This document shows positions 1 through 13,429 of a stretch of DNA of 64,000 nucleotides, piece after piece. The notes beneath the pieces are model-generated. The model was not told the DNA's origin and made no database searches. It saw only the letters and a program-made list of their open reading frames with translations. Source of the stretch: Bondarzewia mesenterica (lineage: Eukaryota; Basidiomycota; Agaricomycetes; Russulales; Bondarzewiaceae); the NCBI GenBank assembly GCA_004802705.1, contig SGPL01000045.1, forward strand, positions 1-64,000. The letters are read 5' to 3'. A program made the translations under genes and the position numbers. The number at the start of each line of letters is the position of its first letter. Positions within the stretch are counted from its first letter, which is position 1.

Positions 1-2089
1 TCCCAGCTTTCTACATTAATAAGCAGTAAAGTGGGTCAGAATTGCAAATACAAAGATGTGGGTCTAGCAGTATCCACTTGAACTACATGGAGTGACCCAC
101 ATGAATTACAAATCAAAGGGATTGATTTGCAATTAGAAAGAGGCCAGATTGGTCTTAGACTTTTGGCCTGATTGCCCTTTGAAAGGAATTTCAAATTAAA
201 TGTGTAATTCACCAGATCTACACAGCCAAGCCATGTGGCTTTGTATGGTTGTGCAATTCATGGTCTTTACACATCTATGGTCCACAGGTCAATTGGTCCT
301 GACCTTATCAGACCTCAATCTGGATTTCTGAGTGACAACCCAAATATCTATTTTACTGATCTCTGCCAAATAGCATGCAGTAAAGGAAAGAAATCAAAAG
401 AAAATTACTGAGTGGAGGGTTTCTGCCCAACAAAGTTAGTAGCTTGGTGTGAATGAAGGTGAAAGGCAAGTGTGAGCTCAAGATGAAGTCTTGAGTTAGG
501 AAAGAATGGAGAAAATTAAAAAAATAAGTCCGATGTATAAGAAAATAAAAGAAACTCGTGCGCGTGTATATGATGAGTAGGAGATGTGCGCGGATAGGAG
601 AAGTTGAGATTCCATCGATATCTTCTTGTAAGAGGGCAGGGGAGGGTGTGCTGAAAGCAAAAGTAAAGAGCGAGGAAGATGAGCATGCTCATGAAACAAA
701 TGAGCAAGTGAGCAAGCGAAGAAATAAACAAAAAATGCCAATACCGAGTCCAAGTAGAAAAAGGATGAGAAAGAGTGTGGGGATGTACAGATAAATATCC
801 AAACAGGATCTCTTGGCTGATCAGGATGACGATCTCAATCCTGGAGCATCCGTGCACACAGATGATGCCTTGTAGATTTGAGTGATCAGCTCATCTGGAC
901 GATCAATGAGATCATCAGAGAGCACTGAGAGTCCTAGTTTTGATGGGACATACCTTCCCATCTCTTCTCATACCACCGCATCACCATTCCTTTTCCTCAA
1001 AGCCATCCGCAATATCTCCTTCTTCATCTGCCGCATGATCTCACAGCGATGCGAACCAAAACTGAGTCGAGCTCGAATGATGAAATAGAGACTCTAGAGA
1101 TGCTGCTGAATGAACCAAATGAACCAGTTGTTGGGTGGAAGGTGTGAAGCATTCACCCATAAAAGTTCTGGTTAAGAGTCACATCACACTAAAAAAAATC
1201 CCGTGCAGTTCATCACGGTAGAGAAGCTTGCCGATCGGGAATACAATAAAGGATGAGGGGGTGAGGGAAATTGTGAGGGTCGAAAAGAGTCGAACAATGT
1301 GAGGTGGATCAGATAAAAACTAGGTGGGAACCTGGAAGTTCATTACTTCAACTGAGGGGAGCACAGTAGAGATGTGTATGAATGCTGATTGACCAGCGCG
1401 AGCAGTGTCGATCGACTAATGAGACAGAGGTTCCGAGGTAATAGTGCCAAGTTTGGTGCCTGCAATAAGTGCTGAGGATGAAATGACATACAGAGGCAGA
1501 TAACCAGTAGGTGGTGGCAGTGTAGGGATCCAGGGTTCAGACATGAGAAAAACAGATAGAAGGGAAGGAGAAGCTGATGGGGGGGTAAGACATACAATGG
1601 TCAACTTTGTAGGTGCATTTTGTATTACCGTGCAGTCTTTCATCAGACTTCCTTCGGGTATCTCCATTCTTTTTGGTCTCAGCTAGTAACGTAAATGGAT
1701 CCATTTTATGAATCTAGTCATCTTCCATTCTGAAGCATTTTATGCTCATGCCCAGAAATTGATTACGAACTTGTTATTAAATCTTCGGTTTTTTAAACTC
1801 TCGCATTATCCTACATTCAAGGATATTGTGCATTCTGACACTGAATGATGAATTATATTCAGAACAATTTCCATGCATGATAGCATGCTTTGCTCCCCCT
1901 TAGTATCTAACCCTCTTTGTATTTTGGGGAGGTGGAGTTTCTGCCGAGGAAAGACTGTAGCTTTTGCCATTGGTTATCCGCTATAGCTGCATCTTTGTAT
2001 CAGTCGAGGATTAGGGTGGGCACCAATACCTTTCAGTACACTTCCTTTACAATGGCTGGGTTGAGTGCCTTCATGAAGTACTCGATGAT
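1..2089. other. AT-rich flank of decayed retrotransposon, no gene
   Basis: No reading frame here looks like a conserved protein; the longest frames are under about 115 codons and of low complexity. The sequence adjoins a gag relic on its right and shares its AT-rich, CpG-poor character, so it is probably the remainder of the same element or a nested one. I could not find paired LTR ends. Confidence 0.5.
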
Positions 2090-2903
2090 GGCTGAGTCCT
2101 CCTCACCAAGTTCCTAAATTCTGCGATAAAGTCATCTGCTGTTCTCTTTCCCTGTCAGATTTGGTCCATCTTAGTCCTTGCATTGGCCACAATGTTTGCA
2201 TCTGTGAACTGGCTAATGAATGATTTCTTAAAGTCATTCCAATTCTCGTAATTGCCTTTGATCTCGAAGGCCTCTATCTGCAGCAGCTTCCACATTTTAG
2301 CTGTTCCTCCCTCTAGGTATGATAATACAAATAGTACTTTTTGCTGTTTGTCTACTGCTCCCACATCATCTAGGAACTCCTTTGGCTTGCCTCAGAAGTA
2401 GATTTTGCATTCCAGCATAAAGAGCCTGAAGTGCTCCCTTTTTCCATCTAAAGGAGTGGGGGTTTTTATTTTTGGACCTGATTTGTTGGATGCTGATATG
2501 ATCGACATTTCTTGTGCTGGTGATAGAGGAGGGGGCAGTGGATTTGGTAGTAGTGGGTTGGGATTCTGAGGAGGGAGAGGCTGAGGAGGGTTTGTATTGG
2601 ATAGGGCAAGAGATGGAGTGGGTGCAAGCAGTCTTTGGTTTAGTTCGAGTAGAGGGGCAGAGTTTTCAACCTGTGGGTTATCGTGGAGCTCTTGGTGAAT
2701 ACTTACTTGTAGAGTTAGGATGGGTGGACTGCTAGACCTAGATGGACTGGAGTATACATTTTTTCTATTATCTGCATGGAGTGCTGCTGATGATGCTGGG
2801 GTTCCTCCCTAGATTTCAGTAGGTAATAGGTCCCCTGCTTTACAGAATATCTAGGAGTGGCATTCAATATTATAGTAGATAAGATAGATGGGTTTTTTCC
2901 CAT
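2090..2903 (-). mobile_element. Ty3/Gypsy-type gag relic (broken)
   Basis: On the minus strand one frame reads as a retrotransposon Gag capsid segment. It contains LSYLEGGTAKMWKLLQIEAF, then NWNDFKKSFISQF and ANARTKMDQI (2,155-2,364). After an in-frame TAG the same frame continues with GKRTADDFIAEFRNLVRRTQ. Upstream in the same frame is a Pro-rich stretch and then TPLDGKREHFRLFMLECKIY, ending at a TGA before the ORF. The stops are TAG and TGA, the expected results of C-to-T or G-to-A transitions in CAG or CGA codons. There is no protease or polymerase frame downstream on this strand, so the copy is truncated as well as mutated. It is a Gag of Ty3/Gypsy type common in agaric genomes, and it is not expressible. 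Confidence 0.8.
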
Positions 2904-5900
2904 CTTTGTGGGTGTCTGGGTGCATCCTTGAGAGGTATGTCTTTAGTATCATGTTGTATCTTCTATCTGAGAAAATCTCAACCCCTTTTGGTAAGCTACT
3001 TGTGGATGAAATGGTATTCAGCCTTGTTCAAAATTAGAGATGTTTACTGCTATCTGCACCGATAATGCTACTGTCAGCCATCACTCTAGTGTCTCTTGGT
3101 GCTTCTTCGAAGATAGGCTATCTTAAGCTTTTTATTGCTTAGGCTTGTTAGGCCTTCAAATGCAATAGGATAGGTCTATAACCCCTAATTCAGGTTCAGG
3201 TTTGAGTTCATTTGTGAGAGCTTGATATAGTTATTAAGATGCTCAGGTTCTGGTGGGTTAACTTAGTAGTCACACTGGTCTAGTTGCCTTGTTAGAGCTA
3301 GAGGGTTCTTATGTCAGACACTAGCTTTAGGCTAGGTCGAGTGAGTGACATCAAAGGATCAGGGACTGGAACCCTATGTCCTACTGTGCATGAGTCTTGG
3401 CTGGTTTCAGGAGCGAAGAATAGTTTATATCAAGCTAGAGAAGATAAGTACTACTGTAGACATATAAAATAAATTATGCTGTGGTGCACGAACTAAGATG
3501 ATATAATGATACAAGGGCACAGGTGTTGAGAAGGATTTAAGTAAGTAAAGGATCATGGGTGATCACGCTGCCTCATTGGAAGTTATAGATAAGTGCATCC
3601 AAAGTTATAGTCAGAAGAAAAAGAAGCAAATAAGTCCAGTGTTGTTCATGACAATATCATCTCTATGGCCATTGAGATGCTGAGAAGTATGAGCAATGAA
3701 GATTTTAAGCTCTATATTGGAGTCAACAAGACTATTATTATCCTCAAAAATGCACTGAGTGAAATAGATTAAACAGTCTGAGGAGGCTGAGAGATAATAA
3801 GCAACTCACTAGGGCCTTGACCATATACTTACCCTAAGGAGTAAAAAGATTATCAGCTGCATCAGTAGCTAGTTTAGATGCATACAGAGTGAGTAAGAGT
3901 TTACATGCAAAATCAGCATGGCTTGAAGTATAAATAAGCAGAGTCAATATAGCACTTCAAAAAAGGTAATGAGGAAAAAAGAACAAGAAGCAATAGGCTT
4001 CAAGACCCCACCAGGAGGAAGATGACCATAAACATAGCATGAGGTAATGCTTAGCTAAATGTCTCAAGGTTCTGGATAGGTGATTCATGGCTGAACTGAT
4101 CAATCAAAAAGTAAAAGCATCTGGAAAAGATCACCGATCAAGTAGATGCTTCTTTTAAGTCATATCTAGCATATGGCTATCACATAGAAACATGTACATC
4201 TAAATGACTTTAGAATCAGCTGCATAGCCATTCCTCACAAATAAGCTTCTTCACCTGTGCCATATCAAAATACTTTTTCACTTGCACATACTCACGTAAC
4301 CCTTCAGCTACCTTTTGCTTATATACCAAGTCCTTCACTATTAAATTATGAAGCAATCCTGCACCTTAACTCATCCACTTGAGTTCTACTAATAGGTACT
4401 GATGATCTAAGCACTTCAACTGATGCATTATTTTAGTGATCATAGCAATAACTTTAGGATCCTTGTAGTTTATTTTTACAAGAATTTAGTAAGTAATTTG
4501 CATTGCTCATTTAGTTTCTGTAGTTGCACATTCATACAAACAGTTTTATATCTAGCAATCAGTAATTCACTAAGCTCAGCACTCACACAAAAAGATATCA
4601 CGTGAGTTCATTAGTCTTTTATAGGTAATAAAGAGCAACAAGTTGTACACATATATGAGAGCCATCATAGATAAACTTAGATGCATTAGCATCTCACAAG
4701 TTGATTCACCTTATATATTGGACAAAAGATATTGATTAGGCCTGTCACTTGACTTTTATATAAAATGCTGCAACTATCACTTTAACACATGAGATTGATT
4801 GTCTTTAGCACATTTAGCTGATTCAATCTATAATATGATACATTGATCTATTAGTTATCCTCATATTTTTTACATCATCACCATTTTCTGCAACCTTTTT
4901 CTAGTATCAACCTATAGAAATTATACTCTGCACTAGATCACTAAGTAACCTATGATATCATATAGTGAGATGAACCTTCACCTGCTCCTCATTATAGCAA
5001 TGCTTTGACTTCTTCTAATTATACAATATCTATATCACCCTCAATATCTGCACATAATCTCTTATAGTTAGATTGAGTAAATGTGCAGCACCCCAGTTGA
5101 GCCATCTCAATGCAATAAATATATATGTGCTATCTATTCCCTCTAATCACTTGCATACAGCATTGAGCACATCTTTTACCTTTAGATCTATATTATTAAA
5201 TTTAGTCAGATTATTATAAGTGCTCTACATATTGCTCAGTATGATGTCAGCTAGAGAAGCAGTTGCAAAACCTACTATGCAATCAATAATATGATAGCCT
5301 TATAGCTCATAAAGATATGGGTCATGAGGATTGGCTGAGCATTTGTAAGCAAGAGACAAGAGGAGTACATGAATATCAGATAGTGCTCACATAATGGTAG
5401 GATAAAGATGTCAGTTACAGTGATAAGTAGCCACTTTTATAGCCTTGCATTAGCATTATTTGGTTATGCAACATCAATACATTTTAGCTTACCCATCATC
5501 CACTTAACTAAGGATAATCAGTATTTCAGTAAAAAGGAGGATGATATGCCCTATCACAATCTAAGTATGTAGCCCTATTATTTTGCAACTCTATTACATT
5601 CCCCATAGCCATTGACTTTTCTCTTGAGAATGCTACACTAGAGTATGCAACAAAACTATATCATTGGATCAGCTGACTCAAAGTATGAGATACCATTCAA
5701 AGCATCATGACAGATGGCTGATAGAATGCACATAGCTAAAAAGCTAAGATTATCACTAGTTTAATTGAGTTATAATCAGCTGCTTTTGTTTTATTTTTGA
5801 ATACATTATATAGCTTTTAGAGCTACCTCATCTATCTCTTTCTTAACTCATATTTTATCATAAATAATCATATACTTATATCTTATGTGCACTTCTAAAG

Positions 5901-7836
5901 GTTATTCAACACAACCTCCTTACTTTTTATTTTGTAATTAGTTTTATTTTATGTTTTTATTTTATCTGTCTCTATCACATATACACTCTCCTTCTCTATT
6001 TACTTCTCTGATTAGAGTAGGCACTTAATCATGTGACTGTAATTCTGCATCCATTATATCAGCCTATAACTATTGATATATGATTCTCTCACTACTCAGT
6101 CTTATACTGTATACTATTGCACTCATAAATAAAAGTTGCTTTACTCTTCAAAATAGGCATTTTAGTTCACCATGAGCATAAGACACTTTTAGCTTATCTC
6201 ATAGTCATAGTTGATTCATATAGCTTGTTGCCTTCACTTTTATTATCATCTTTGTCTTTGTCTTCATTTTTCACTTCCATCACTCACAGCCTCACTTTAA
6301 CAGGCTCTCTTTATTTATTATTTATTAAAATATTGCATGTTTTTATGCACTGATCCCTCAAACCTGCCCAAAGCTTGCATTTACCTGCTTGTTTTATGTT
6401 CTCCTTATGCATTCTCCTTGAGTTATTGTTATTCTTGTTGCTTCACTCACTCATTGAGATTTTTAGTTAGAGACCCTTGATGCTCTTGCTCACTTATACA
6501 TTTTAGTAGTTCTTTTAGTTGGATTTTTCCTCCTAAAGGCACTGCTAATATATCATTGGTAAAGACAAAAGGTCATCAGTGAGCAAGCTGATCTCACTAA
6601 GCTTGTAGATTAGTTAGAGTCCACATTGATACTAGTTGAGATTAATGAGGCTCACTATAGTGTAGAGGTAGGCAGATGATTTAACAAATTCAGTGACTTA
6701 TTGCTGACATCTCAGCTTAAAGTACTTCCTGGTTAAGTTTGCCAATGACTTCAAGAGGTGATCTAGCAACTGACATCTTTTCTTTTTAGTAAACTCACTA
6801 ATAACGACACTCAAATACTCACATCATAAGCCTTTTTAAATCACCTCAGCGACATCTTTACTGTGTTGGGAGTTATTTTAGTGTATTCTTTAGTAATGTT
6901 GAAGAGGTTTGAATCACACCTCTGGTTATATCTGGTCATTGGCCAGTGCATTAATGATAGCTTTACTATTACCTTTTAAATAATTTCTTTTAATATATTT
7001 AGTATCAGTGATAATTTTTATCAGTGACAACTCATTTATCTTTTCAAGGTGAAGATTTTTAGCAAATACTGTAGGTTGATGATGCTATGTTAGTCTGTAA
7101 TTATCATCAGCAATTTATGAAGCAGCAGAGGGTCCTCATTTAATGATGAATATATATATTTTTAATATAGCCTCAGTGCACTTATTAAGATTGCATTTTT
7201 TAGAGTAAACTCAGCTAATATACTGCTGAAAATTTCAGTTTAGCATGACTGAGAATTATTGACCTTAAAATTTTAAATAATACTGATTGAACTCATTTGT
7301 TAAGGCATATGTAGCAATTACAACATCAATAATAATGTCATATTCAAATAACTGCCTGATTGACAATGATGATGTCATTATCTTCAGTAAGATTAATCCT
7401 AGCACTTATCGACTTACTAGCTTATCTTATAAATTTGCTTTAAATACTCAGCAAACTGCTCAGTCTACCTCAGTATCCACTCTACAGGCTTCTTAGGGTT
7501 ATGAACATTGGTCATAATAATCAGAGAGTTTGATGGAAGTGGATAAAATATAAATAGATAATGAGTTGGCCAACAATAATGACCATTGCCTTTATACATT
7601 CAGGCTAGCACTATCACTCAGCATCACAATTAGTGTCTGCTTAGTGAGTGTTAGAATTTATGACTCAATGAGTGTTCAAATGAGTTTTAACTCATTTTTA
7701 TTACTATCAGTTAAATATACAGTAATTCTAACTGCTATAAGTATAGTAGATGTATAATCAGCAGCTTGTTGAACTTGCAAGTTCACTCATGGTTTAATAT
7801 GGCAACTTGCAATACTGAGCTACTTTACATAGTTTT

Positions 7837-7890
7837 ATCTCTCATTCTCTCTCTTATAATTCAAGAGGGGAATTATAGAGTATGAGAGAT
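7837..7890. repeat. Imperfect palindrome in AT-rich block
   Basis: A left arm beginning atctctcat and ending ttataattc is mirrored by a right arm beginning gaattatagag and ending atgagagat, with a short purine spacer (aagaggg). The stem has about 20 pairs with a small bulge. It could be the centre of a small inverted-repeat element or simply chance in AT-rich DNA; no flanking duplication was found. Confidence 0.35.
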
Positions 7891-8520
7891 GAAATTTTAA
7901 CAATAATAGACAGTGGTATGTTGTTTAGCATTAGAAGATGCTGAAGGTGAGTGTAAATGAGTGAGGCTAGGTATTATAACTACCAGTGGCTTGCCTCAAC
8001 ACTTTGCATTTTATACACACAAAATTATTATTGTGTCCCTCTATTAGCTAAGATGAGGAAAACTTGTGTATGAGTAATTTTTAAAGCATTCATTTGTAAC
8101 TATTAGCTTACTCTGAGCTACTACATTCATTTGTACTTTATTCTTTCAATATAAGTCTTCATCTCATTTTTATTAACCTCTCACTAAACACTATTTATTT
8201 TTAAGATTAAGAGAACTAACTTTGCCTTGACATGCATTAGATGCAGCTAAACTGATAAAATCCATCTCTAAATTTAATGCTTGACCATACTCTCTTTAAA
8301 TTTAGAACAGTCTAATGAATTGCCATGTTAGTTTGAGGTTTTGAGCAGGCATGTTCAGCTACAAGAAAAATCTATATGTCAACTAATATTATGAGTACTA
8401 GTTTATGATCAAAAATTAATATATATAATAAAAGACTATTTTTTTTGCAAGTAGATTAGGCTTTGATAAGTTAATTTATTTAGTGAGCACTATAGGTATT
8501 AAATAACCATTGGCCAATAT

Positions 8521-8640
8521 CAACAATACTGCCATCAATGCTGCCACTAATGCTACTACTAATGCTGTCCTCAAGGCTACTGTCAATGCTATTGCTGACA
8601 TTGCCACTAATGCTCTACTACTACCACCTTAGTCATCAGT
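8521..8640. repeat. Short degenerate tandem repeat
   Basis: About ten copies of a 9-12 bp unit of the form aatgctgccact, with variants such as aatgctactact and aatgctattgct, run head to tail. It is a minisatellite-like patch in the decayed block with no coding potential. Confidence 0.6.
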
Positions 8641-11600
8641 GAAGTCACTAGTGATATATAAACCATTTCATACTTTGAAGGTAGTATTAGATATTAAATT
8701 AGGACTATTACAGCATGTTAGAGGTAATAATAGGCATAGCATATGATATAAAAAGATAATGAGTGCTGGGCTGAGAGGATCAACATCAACATTCTTTTAT
8801 GATAATTACTTATATTCATCCACTTTTGAATAAGTTACCTCTAATAGATAGCACAGCCTCTCTTTTTAATGACACAGAAATTAAACTTCTAAAAGACAAC
8901 TGAGAAGAATAGAAAGAGGCACTGGTGAACACTTGAAAGGAATTAGAGTAGAAGTAGGCATTATTGATAGTCCAAAATAGGCCAAAGGAAGATGTCCCAC
9001 CTCAACCCCTCAGATATGCATAGTATATCTCTGGGCTTTGAAAGATAGGTAATTTTGTCCATCTAGTGGCTAGGTTATACTTACTATCAATAGTTAATGC
9101 ACAAATACTTAATATCTAAGCTTCTAAAGACAAATAAGAAGGAGAAAAAGGATAAAATCTGTTACATTTACTGATAGACCTAACTAGAGTTGCTGAAGTT
9201 TATAAAAAGGAAAGTCATTAAGGCCCACATCCTAGAGCATTATAGAGCCTTATTGAAGAATTCTTAAAACAATATCTCCTACTACTTGGAGAGAGTGAGG
9301 GCTATGAGGGATTCAGTAAGCAAAAAGGACATGGTAAAGTTCTGAGAGCTCATTGAAAAGTGGAATACAGCTCATCCACTAGCCAATAAATAAAGAGAGT
9401 GAGTAGTTTTTCTATTGCTGATGACATACTGATAGATTCTTTTCTAAATTCATAGAGAGTACCAACTAATATGTGAAGGAGTTCATCAGCCAGATATTTT
9501 GGCAACTAAATATGAGGTTGTTTATCTTCTCAGTGACGGTGCTAAAAGATAGCAAGCTAGTATATACTTAGTAATTATGCTATCATTGGTAGTCTCAGTA
9601 ATAATAAACACTAGACTATTTTATCAGTCATGACTTCAATGAGGAAAATAGATCAACATCTTTTATTAATTTTTATTTAAACTAAAATGCTAGTGAGATC
9701 CTAAAGGAATAAGCAGAGTACATTAATGAGGTGTCCAATGAGCATTTTGTTGGGAGTTTCTGTGAGACTAACTCTCATGTCTGCGATAATGACTACTAAA
9801 GGTAAAGAGAAGGTCAAGAAAGAAGTAAAGAAAAAGCAGAGGAAAAAGTTAATTCTTGAGTGAGCTACTATCAAAGACAGGAGGGTAATATTGCTATTAC
9901 CAGAGAAAGACAAAAACTTTAATCTCAAGCAAATGAAGGGCTTGGTGAGGGCTGTAATGATGACTACATACTATATATAAGAATCAGACATTATAGCATT
10001 TGTGTGCTAATAAATGTATAAAAAAGGTGAGTAAAAATATAAAAGAATCAGTGCCATAGAGAAGTTGAAGGAACAGTGAGATGAGTACCTCACTGATGAG
10101 TACTTTTTAAAGGACTTTATTATGAAAGAGCTATTGAAGCTAATTCAAAAAATAACCATGAAGCTGATAAACTATTGATAAAATTAGCAAAAGGATGACA
10201 AAGTCTTAGTTATGTTCAAGTTATATTGAGCATCAGATGGTGAGATTTGATCAGCAATAGTGAGCATCATAAAAAGAAGAAAGCCTATCAAGGAAAAGGC
10301 TCATATATTGGCATCAATATTAGCTTCAGCATTGAGTTCAGTGAAAGGTAAGGAGAAGGCCATTTTTCTCTCTGAAGAGATAGAACAAAAGACTGAGATC
10401 ACAGAGGCTAAAGAGAACTTTAAAGCTGAACTTTAGGCACTAATGAGGATAACAATAATAGTAATACTGATGATGAGATAAAAGACAGTTATAGAGTAAT
10501 TATTGGCTGACCTCTTAGTGATTGATCTGACTATCTTATTGATGTTAATTTATATCAAGTGTAACATGAGTAAGATGAGCTTTTACTCAATCTCAGTGCT
10601 TGAGCTAAGTATAGAAGGATGTTCTTTGCCATCCTCTAGCTTAAGGCATGACTTTTTACCTTTGCACTAGAATTAGTACTGATTTTTATCTAGAATGATC
10701 ATCTATTTACTACTACTGATAACATCCCCCCTTGATGCAACTAAAAATATGATAGCCCATACCTCTTCAAGTCAGTATACACTTCAATAAAGAGTGAGAA
10801 GGTACTGATAATGTAGCTCATTAAGAATCTTTATCTCAGTGAAGAAGGTAAGCTACTGCTGCTAAAGAAAAATCTGTAGATCATTGTGCTTATTATTAGA
10901 ATGCTATTGAATGACACTCATTAAGCCCAATTTTATGAGGATCTTGGTGTTAATGCTGATGTGCTAATGCTGCCAGAAACATTCTATTGTATACATTGAC
11001 TATAAAGCTAGACTTTTTAGTCTATAACTTGCTCACCATCATAGTGTTCAATCAGATCACTGAAGCCTTATTGAAGTCATTCTATAAGGCCAAGAGGAAG
11101 GGCAACTTAGAGTTGCACAAGATATTGTTTAATTTCAATCTTCGAAAATGCTTTGAGATTGCCAAAGATAAAGTGATCATACTTTTGAGATAAAAAATAA
11201 TATATTGATAGTGTTGATGCTAAAACATGACCACTAAGATTACTAAGGATAGTGATGTTAATCTTGACCTCACTGAGCATAATTTCGCTATCTGCATTTC
11301 TACTCAGCTAATTTTAGTGATTGCCACCATAAATAATATGGTAAATTTATATTCATTGATTACTTCTTTATATGCATTGATTAAATATTTTAGTTAAAAA
11401 CTAACTTCACAATACCTGAGGCAAGGGTGAATGTTGTGGCCACTAAGGCCTCACCAATAACTGCACTAATACTGTTAACATCAGCTAATATTGAAGACTA
11501 AGAGATGACTATTAGCAAGGAGGTCAGCAGTGAGCCGATGAAGTATCAGCGAGCTTGCAGAAAGAGATAGACTTAAAAAAGATAAGTCATATTTAGAAGA

Positions 11601-12559
11601 TTTAATTTATAGAAATTATCCACTTATAATAGAGGGCTAAAGATGATAATGAGAATAAGAAGGAGGATAAGTCTATTAGAGAGGAGACACTAAAAGTAAA
11701 CATTCTCTGAAAGAGGAAGCTATCAGTAAAAGTTATAATAAATATAAGAGAGTCTTCAGCAAAATAACTAAAGCCCATGGCCAATGAGTCTCATAAGATG
11801 AAGATAGGCAGAAAGTCTAAAAATGACTCTGTAGGAGCTTCTAAAATATGTCAGCAGATAAATACTAAGATATTTATGTATAATATTACAATAGATGTCT
11901 ATTGAGTCAAATTTTAGGGTGACACAAAACCCTCGAGGCCTAAAAAAGACTATAAGGCAAGTCTACTAGGAATGCAGATTCAATCATAATTAGTAGTTAG
12001 CAGTTCTAAGGCTAAAATATAAGTGAAAAATTACAAATTAATTGCTTGTTTACTAATATGAGGAATATATTACATTATTAGTAGTATATCAGAGGTCAAC
12101 AGCCTCAACAATATATATAAGCTAATCTTAAAATAGTGATAATAATAATGATGTTAATGTCAATATTTTCATAGTTTTATTCTATTTAATTTTACTTATT
12201 TATTCAATTATTGAGAGGAGGTGAGATTGCATATAATATAAATATATAAAAACCTAGTTTGTTATGTATATTATTATTATTAAAAGAGAAATCAGCTCTT
12301 ATTATTAAGCTCATTCTCTGTCTGCCTATTGATACACTTGCTCTCACTGACAAAGCTGCTATCCTCCATCTTCTCATTTGACAATAAGGGCTCTTGACAT
12401 GCTTATTACTTGTATAGCTCAGTCAACTTATTTATAAACTCTACTGGCTATAACTAAGCTAACAGCAATATAGGCAATAGTATAAATGCCCTTTAAGAGG
12501 GCAACAGAAAAAGAGCAGGCCTAAAAGAAGAGGCAGAGGAAAGTAAGGATACTGCAAGG

Positions 12560-13380
12560 CAATCTATCACTATCACACTACTTGAAGAAATTTTCTAAAG
12601 TCTTATAATTAGTTCAAATAATAAAAGGCATGTTTAATATGTCACCTCATTAGATATATAATGCATGAATGATAACAAAGAGTTCTTTTTCATGAATGGA
12701 GTAATTCAGAGTGAAGTCTGAGAGTTAAATCAAGTTAAATGCAACAGATTATACTATATCCTAAGTCTTATCATAAGAAAGAATAGCACCAGTGCAGTAA
12801 TTGCTAGCATCACAGGTGATTAAAATCTTGTTCATATTAGGGTTGAGATGATCAATTATAGTTAAGCATTTACAGCTGATAATAAGATCTTTGATAGCCT
12901 AGAAGGCAGATTGATATTTATTAGTCTATTTAGGCTATATCTTTTCAAATTCTAAAAAAGTGAGCAATGTGAGTATATTGATAAATTTTATAAGGTAAAA
13001 AAGAAAAAAGAAAAAATAACATATAAGACTAAGGAAGGTATAGATATCAGATGCTAAATAAAGAATAAGATAATTTAAAATGTGATCAACCTTACTTTCA
13101 TCAGCCTCAATGTCACGACAGGAGACAGTGTAGCTTAAAAACTTAACTGAGTTACAGAAAATCAAAATCTTTTTTGGAGAGCAGTAAAGACTAGCATTAT
13201 ATAAGGCCTAGAGAATCAATGAAATATTATTGATATGTTTTGCAATGGATTATAATTAGGTGACTATATTGTCTAAATATATATAATAGACCTTTTTGAT
13301 ATATAAATAGAGTATACTCAATATTTAGCATTGATGAATAGTGTAGGCACATTATTCAGTACCTTTGTACTGTCTTAAAT
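12560..13380 (-). mobile_element. Ty3/Gypsy reverse transcriptase / RNase H relic
   Basis: Minus-strand translation gives, in order, remains of the reverse transcriptase thumb (FLSYTVSCRDIEADESKVDH, 13,165 downwards), the connection (AIKDLIISCKCLTIIDHLN, then MNKILITCDASNYCTGAIL, about 12,780-12,900) and the RNase H start (LNYSIHEKELFVIIHAL, IIYTNYKTLENF, about 12,570-12,700). This order is diagnostic of Ty3/Gypsy pol. Many in-frame stops interrupt it. Several positions look like transition products, for example YTN where the family has YTD. An insertion rich in Phe codons follows SLICY. The element is dead. It lies on the same strand as the gag relic but 10 kb from it, so the two are probably different copies. 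Confidence 0.85.
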
Positions 13381-13429
13381 GGACCAGCTGAAGCTGCTTT
13401 TTACCTGATGTCGACATTCAGCTGAGCTC

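Larger units (their letters stand above)
2904..12559. other. AT-rich decayed repeat block, no gene
   Basis: Nearly 10 kb of AT-rich, CpG-poor sequence with stops in all frames; no ORF reaches 80 codons and none shows a recognisable domain. Some stretches (for example plus strand about 9.2-11.2 kb) are rich in Glu and Lys codons interrupted by stops, as eroded transposon coding DNA would be, but I cannot assign them to a family. Two small repeats inside are listed separately. Whether the block is pericentromeric or an isolated heterochromatic island cannot be told from this window. Confidence 0.6.
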
